The position numbers and the translations under genes were made by a program. A DNA stretch of 10,183 bases from Owenia fusiformis (Eukaryota > Annelida > Polychaeta > Sabellida > Oweniidae). The stretch covers positions 1 through 10,183 of the forward strand of contig CAIIXF020000470.1 in NCBI GenBank assembly GCA_903813345.2, read 5' to 3'. Positions 6,612 through 10,183 of the stretch are shown here, piece after piece (position 1 is the first letter of the stretch; each line of letters begins with the position of its first letter). The notes beneath the pieces are model-generated. The model was not told the origin of the DNA. It saw only the letters and a program-made list of their open reading frames with translations, and did not search any database.

Positions 6612-6705
6612 TGGGACCAGAAACCCCACTATTTTTGCGCTTGTTCGCTGGCTAACTCGACGCGGTTCGCTTCGCTCACAGCCATTATCAAGCACCCCTC
6701 TCTCA
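6612..6705. repeat. CpG-rich patch, probable repeat fragment
   Basis: The stretch around TTGTTCGCTGGCTAACTCGACGCGGTTCGCTTCGCTCACAG-type sequence has about eight CG dinucleotides in some 60 bases, within DNA where CG is rare. Short alternating TCGC/GCGA words suggest a repeat-derived fragment more than a promoter, since no gene follows. Identity unknown. Confidence 0.4.
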
Positions 6706-8561
6706 ACATAAAAAAAGATAAGCTGTGATGCAAAAAGATTTCTCCTAGGGCATGTAGGGAGGACAAATTAATAAATACAGTAACTATAGAGGTTCAATTG
6801 TCCTTGAAGAAACAAAATTAGAAATGTTTCTCGTTTAAGAGATAAAATCATACAAGACATACTCTTAGTCATAAGGTGAAGTTTTACCAAGGGCAAATAA
6901 AAAGATACTAAAGTGTTGGTAGGTTACATATTAGTACTGGCTTCAGAAATCATATCCCCAGGGGGGGGGACTAGAAATGTTTACCCTGAAGGGTACATAC
7001 AGCATTAAAACCTTGTACTAGAAAGGTTTCTCTCAATAACCACAGCATTGCTGGATACTTCCTTGGTCACATTTGCACATCAAATCACAAGGCATTAGGA
7101 GGAAGAGTTACCAGTATTAGAGGTTTAAAATGTATACAGGGAATGGCCTTTCAGAAGGAGACAAGTGAAAGTGACACTAGATATCTGCTCAGGGAGATAA
7201 ATTGATAGACTAATTACTAGAATAGTAGATTGATTCCTCCTCATAGTCTATACTACTGTACTTATAAGTGACTACACCATAAGATTTTTAAAGTTCACAA
7301 ACACAAAAACACAAACTGAAATAAATTAAATGATTGGGTTAAATGCATATTTTATTTGTTCAAGTTTCACATTTCATTACAAATTACAATTCAATGTACC
7401 AATTTCAAAACATTTAGTATTTTTATACAGTATAGCTAAAAGATATTCACTGAGATATTAACCAAATATTGGCAAGATTAGAAAATCTCAATCCCCAATT
7501 TACAGGGATTGAAACATTGGAACATCTTTTCCATTCATTGTAAATTTTTTGTTATTGTTATTGTTTATTGTTATTGTTAGTTGTTGTTAAATTTATTATC
7601 TTCAATACATGTACTTTAGGAAATTGAAAACAATTTATTGTCAACACCTAGTGGAAATATGAATATACAAGCTTAACATTTAATCATTCAATGCAAGGGT
7701 TTCCTTAACATGTCCTCCACCCACCTGAACAATCAGTCTGAGCAGTATTTGACATACATGGATGATAGGTTTTGGTACATTTTGTGCCAGTTTTGAAAAA
7801 ACTGAGGTCAGTTAAGCTAAATAACCCAAGGAGGACATGTCTAGCTTCTCCTAAGGATAACTACATATCTTTAATTGATGGACATTGTGTTGAGACTATT
7901 TCCAGCAGTGATGTCTAAAGCAGAGAAAATTGGAAACTTTCCATGACCATTAACTGATTTTTGGTGGATTGAACTGCAATATTAAAAAAATTGAGTAAAT
8001 AGAAAAATGTTCCAATCTTATTGGCCCACCCTGTAAAGTGATGAAATTATTACTGAATACAGTTTAATCTTCTCTTATACATGTATTGTTCTGATTGGAT
8101 CAGATATTATTCTTTTTTAAAAAGCATATTTTTTGAAATCCACCAAATATTTTTCTTACTATAAAATATGTAAGCTTTACTCAAAATATCTAAATTGAAC
8201 AAGGTGCAAACTTTATAAGAGAACAATAGATTTTTCAAGAAAGGTCTGAACAGAATTTAGCAGAATTACAGTTCCATGAAAAAAAAAGAAATCAGATGAT
8301 TGCTTTCATAAAATATTGTGATATGTTCATTCCATGCTTGTGAACATTGGTGTACTGGTATAGTTCCAGCAATTTGATTTATCCTTAAAACAAAAATTGA
8401 TAGGCTTATTTGATTAATAAAAAAGTATTTTTAAATTTTGCATGGGGCCTTTAGCAGTGAATAACAGTCATGGTATACCATCATACAGGGCAATACAAAT
8501 ATCTAAAAACACTTAATGAACCATGACTTGTATCTGAATCTCACAGAACACTACACAAAGG
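6706..8561. other. Gene-poor AT-rich sequence
   Basis: No coding segment or RNA gene recognised on either strand. It includes a G run at 6961-6969, a TTATTG-type simple repeat at about 7548-7590 and the inverted repeat listed separately at 7708-7840. Stops are dense in all frames. Confidence 0.55.
7708..7840. repeat. 11-bp inverted repeat, possible small MITE-like unit
   Basis: ACATGTCCTCC (7708-7718) and GGAGGACATGT (7830-7840) are perfect inverse copies flanking about 111 bp. Outside them CCTTAA on the left and CCTAAGGATAA on the right are loosely related. No target-site duplication is clear. It could be a short foldback element or chance. Confidence 0.4.
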
Positions 8562-8589
8562 TTAAAGGAAGGGATTTGAATAAGACATG

Positions 8590-8728
8590 AGAAAGTACAT
8601 GTATTTGTGAACTTGGCCAAAGTGCCCCATCTCCGATCTCCATGTAGCCCTGATGCTATCCCGAATTGCGCACCGTTCATTTACTCTGAATTGAAAGTCC
8701 CTAATGACACGTGCTCCAAAACTCCAGG
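8590..8728 (-). CDS. Possible exon with a beta-1,3-glycosyltransferase-like motif
   Basis: On the minus strand a strong acceptor (a T-rich tract ending ACTAG, AG at 8730-8729) precedes an open stretch. It reads WSFGARVIRDFQFRVNERCA, then IRDSIRATWRSEMGHF, then GQVHKYMYFL. The segment is clearly richer in G+C and CG than its surroundings. RDSIRATW fits the R-x-x-I-R-x-T-W motif near the start of the family-31 beta-1,3-galactosyl/GlcNAc-transferase domain, and the following YMYFL could stand where that family has a strand ending in FLLG. The usual Gly after TW is Arg. No convincing donor was found, although the frame stays open to a TAA. No other domain parts are nearby, so it is at best a lone exon or fragment, and the motif could be chance. 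Confidence 0.25.
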
Positions 8729-8734
8729 CTAGTA

Positions 8735-9744
8735 AAAAAATGTGAAAAGCTGTACAGAAATAATTAAACATGATGCTAGATGCATAGAACACCAGCAGAA
8801 AATAAGGTTATTGAAATTCCAATAAACAAACATTGAAAGGATCAAATTAAAATAATTGATTTAAATGTCAATCAATCACATTCCAATCGCTAAGATTCCT
8901 GAGCTAGAATATTTGGAATGTATAGTACAGGTATCCCCAAATTATGGGAGTCTCATTAAAAGACTTTATATCCATTTTAAGACACTTTCATTACTTGTAC
9001 TTCACATATTTGGTAAGATACAAAAAATCATTACAATTATTACATTTGTCACTAGCATTAGCCTCCTAATGTGAGGCAGTGTACGTAGCCTCTTTTTCTT
9101 CGCACTTTAAAGGTTTCTGTACCATTCAGTTTTAAATTCGCCATATATCCATTATTCAGCAGAAGCTATACTTGATTGTTTTGCAAGAATTAGCTTACTT
9201 CTATTTCTGTTGGCTTATAATACTAAACAATGTTTTTTTCACTTGGTCCTACACTTTACTAGATTTATTGGCCATATATCCAATAGAGTATATTTGATGA
9301 ATCAGCACTATGCTTGATTGTTCACCTCGTTCTACAGGTAGTTGTATAATAATTAGTTTTCTTGGAGCTAGATCTGTTGATTCATATATTTGTTGGTTCA
9401 TATGGTCCCATATTTCCTGGTTCAACTCTTTGCTGACTTGTATATTGTTTGTTAACATGGCTCTGTACCTTTTTAACTTTGCTGAAAATAAAAAGTTTTA
9501 TATTAATGTTTGCAGATGAGATAAGTCAGATTAAACACTCTAGTAGCTGAGCCCATTTTCTTGCAAAATGTTTAGTTTGAATTTGAGTTGATAAATGTTC
9601 AGTAGACATGTTCAAGTGTATCATGACAAGGGAGAATCAAGAAGAAGTCACTTCTATTTCATTTCTATTTCTAAAGTAGCGCCACATATTAGTAATTAAC
9701 CTCTTTTTTAAATACCTTTTCATTGTAAAAAAAATTTTCACCTC
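8735..9744. other. Unassigned sequence with a weak direct repeat
   Basis: AT-rich with no gene recognised. GCCATATATCC at 9140-9150 recurs at 9271-9281. CTTGATTGTT with its preceding CAGC...CTAT context recurs at about 9158-9180 and 9302-9322. This suggests an old imperfect duplication with a period of about 131-142 bp. Open frames around 9250-9520 on both strands are short and not conserved-looking. Confidence 0.5.
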
Positions 9745-9746
9745 AA

Positions 9747-9770
9747 TTTCAAAATAATTTTCAAAATAAT
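9747..9770 (-). repeat. Two 12-bp repeats at the presumed LINE 3' terminus
   Basis: ATTATTTTGAAA is present twice in tandem on the minus strand, followed by a degenerate partial (TTGAGG). It would be the terminal repeat tail used in target-primed integration if the LINE call is right. Confidence 0.6.
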
Positions 9771-9817
9771 TTTATTTAATTTTTCATAACAAAATTACAA
9801 CATTATACAGACTTTTG

Positions 9818-9833
9818 ACACCCCAGGGGGTGT
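9818..9833. repeat. Hairpin ACACCCC-AG-GGGGTGT
   Basis: Perfect 7-bp arms around two bases, the only GC-rich spot in about 400 bp. It falls in the presumed LINE 3' UTR, where stem-loops can serve reverse-transcriptase recognition. That role is inference. Confidence 0.7.
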
Positions 9834-9889
9834 ATAACTGCCCATAATTAATTTTACATTTTAAATGAACAACAACCAGCATTCAAAGT

Positions 9890-9975
9890 GGTACATATAT
9901 CTATACTGTACAATGGTATAATACAATATAACAATACAATATAAAAATACAATAATATGAGATAATAAAGAAATA
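9890..9975. repeat. AT-rich simple sequence (ATACAATATAAC-like)
   Basis: Irregular repeats of ATACAATATAA, AATACAATA and ATAATA. They lie in the presumed LINE 3' UTR. Confidence 0.7.
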
Positions 9976-9991
9976 TAATAATATGTTATGC

Positions 9992-10096
9992 TCATTCTCT
10001 ACTAAAGAGGTCATTTTTCAAAATAGGTATTAGTGAATTCAATGGTTTATTTCTAAAATCCTAATTAATGGAATTCCATATATAAGGACCATGAAC
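9992..10096 (-). pseudogene. LINE ORF C-terminal tail (VHGPYIWNSI) with internal stop
   Basis: The minus-strand frame reads VHGPYIWNSIN, a TAG stop, DFRNKPLNSLIPILKNDLFSRE, then TGA. This follows the pattern of many LINE reverse-transcriptase proteins at their extreme C terminus: a Gly-Pro-x-x-Trp-Asn-Ser-Leu/Ile core, then an Ile/Phe-Arg/Lys step, then Ser-Leu-x-x-Phe/Leu-Lys and a closing Leu-x-Ser. The in-frame stop marks it as dead. The upstream frame (to 10183) has a further stop and no motif that I can name. A short match, so moderate certainty. Confidence 0.45.
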
Positions 10097-10183
10097 CTAA
10101 TATAATTTATTGAAGACATTTCCAAATTCACACTTCAACTGATATTGTTTTTTCCCCAGTGTTAATAAACAATTTGGGCATGG

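Larger units (their letters stand above)
9745..10183 (-). mobile_element. Non-LTR retrotransposon (LINE) 3' end, decayed
   Basis: Read on the minus strand from the right edge, the sequence gives a decayed coding tail (to the stop at 9992), then a UTR with a small GC-rich hairpin, then two exact 12-bp repeats ATTATTTTGAAA at 9770-9747. Short tandem repeats at the 3' end are usual for CR1/L2/RTE-like LINEs. The assignment rests mainly on the C-terminal motif. The element would continue beyond the right edge. The exact 3' border is uncertain by about 20 bp. Confidence 0.45.

Noticed and set aside
9249-9519. Open frames on both strands around 9250-9520
   Set aside because: Short, overlapping antisense pairs in AT-rich DNA with no recognisable motif; likely chance.
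10140-10160. Acceptor-like TTGTTTTTTCCCCAG on the plus strand
   Set aside because: No coding sequence is visible after it in the remaining bases, and it overlaps the presumed minus-strand LINE fragment.

Overview
This is AT-rich, gene-poor eukaryotic DNA. It has GT-AG introns, intron-borne tandem-repeat elements, microsatellites and a retrotransposon tail, and no bacterial operon, Shine-Dalgarno site or long ORF. The style (tandem cores of about 140-160 bp, then GGAC/GACA-type microsatellites, then a stem-loop terminus) resembles repeat elements described from bivalve molluscs. A mollusc or related marine invertebrate is therefore the best guess, but this is inference from repeat style.

The only gene I can name with confidence is on the minus strand. 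It is a broken copy of mitochondrial aconitase (ACO2), seen as three consecutive exons at 5139-5095, 4804-4653 and 645-494. Joined in order they follow the aconitase segment running from YGVGFWKPGSGIIHQ, through the IGTDSH active-site loop and IPWELKCPK, to [13 protein letters not shown] and SCTG. Most intron borders are intact, so this is a duplicated copy, not a processed one. However, the middle exon lacks a net 7 bp, the last exon has one extra base, one splice donor is off, and several invariant residues are changed, including the DSH serine. No upstream or downstream aconitase exons were found in the window.

The 4-kb intron between the last two exons (646-4652) is mostly filled by two repeat elements. 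Element A (748-2388) has at least seven units of about 162 bp. Element B (2530-3818) has about eight units of 125-158 bp. Their cores are unrelated, but both are bounded by nearly the same 11-bp inverted repeat, ATGTC(C/A)CCACC, and both end in a microsatellite, the word ACAATATG and a stem-loop. A third, differently ended element C (about 5231-6130) lies just upstream of the first exon seen, with 148-bp repeats, GGAC microsatellite and CpG-rich palindromes.

From 6130 to 9740 there is little that can be assigned: a CpG-rich patch (6612-6705), a short inverted repeat (7708-7840), and one GC-richer stretch (8590-8728, minus) that could be an exon with a beta-1,3-glycosyltransferase-like RxxIRxTW motif. 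The right edge (about 9745-10183, minus) looks like the 3' end of a non-LTR retrotransposon: a decayed C-terminal tail with GPYIWNSI, a UTR hairpin and a 12-bp tandem repeat at the presumed 3' terminus.
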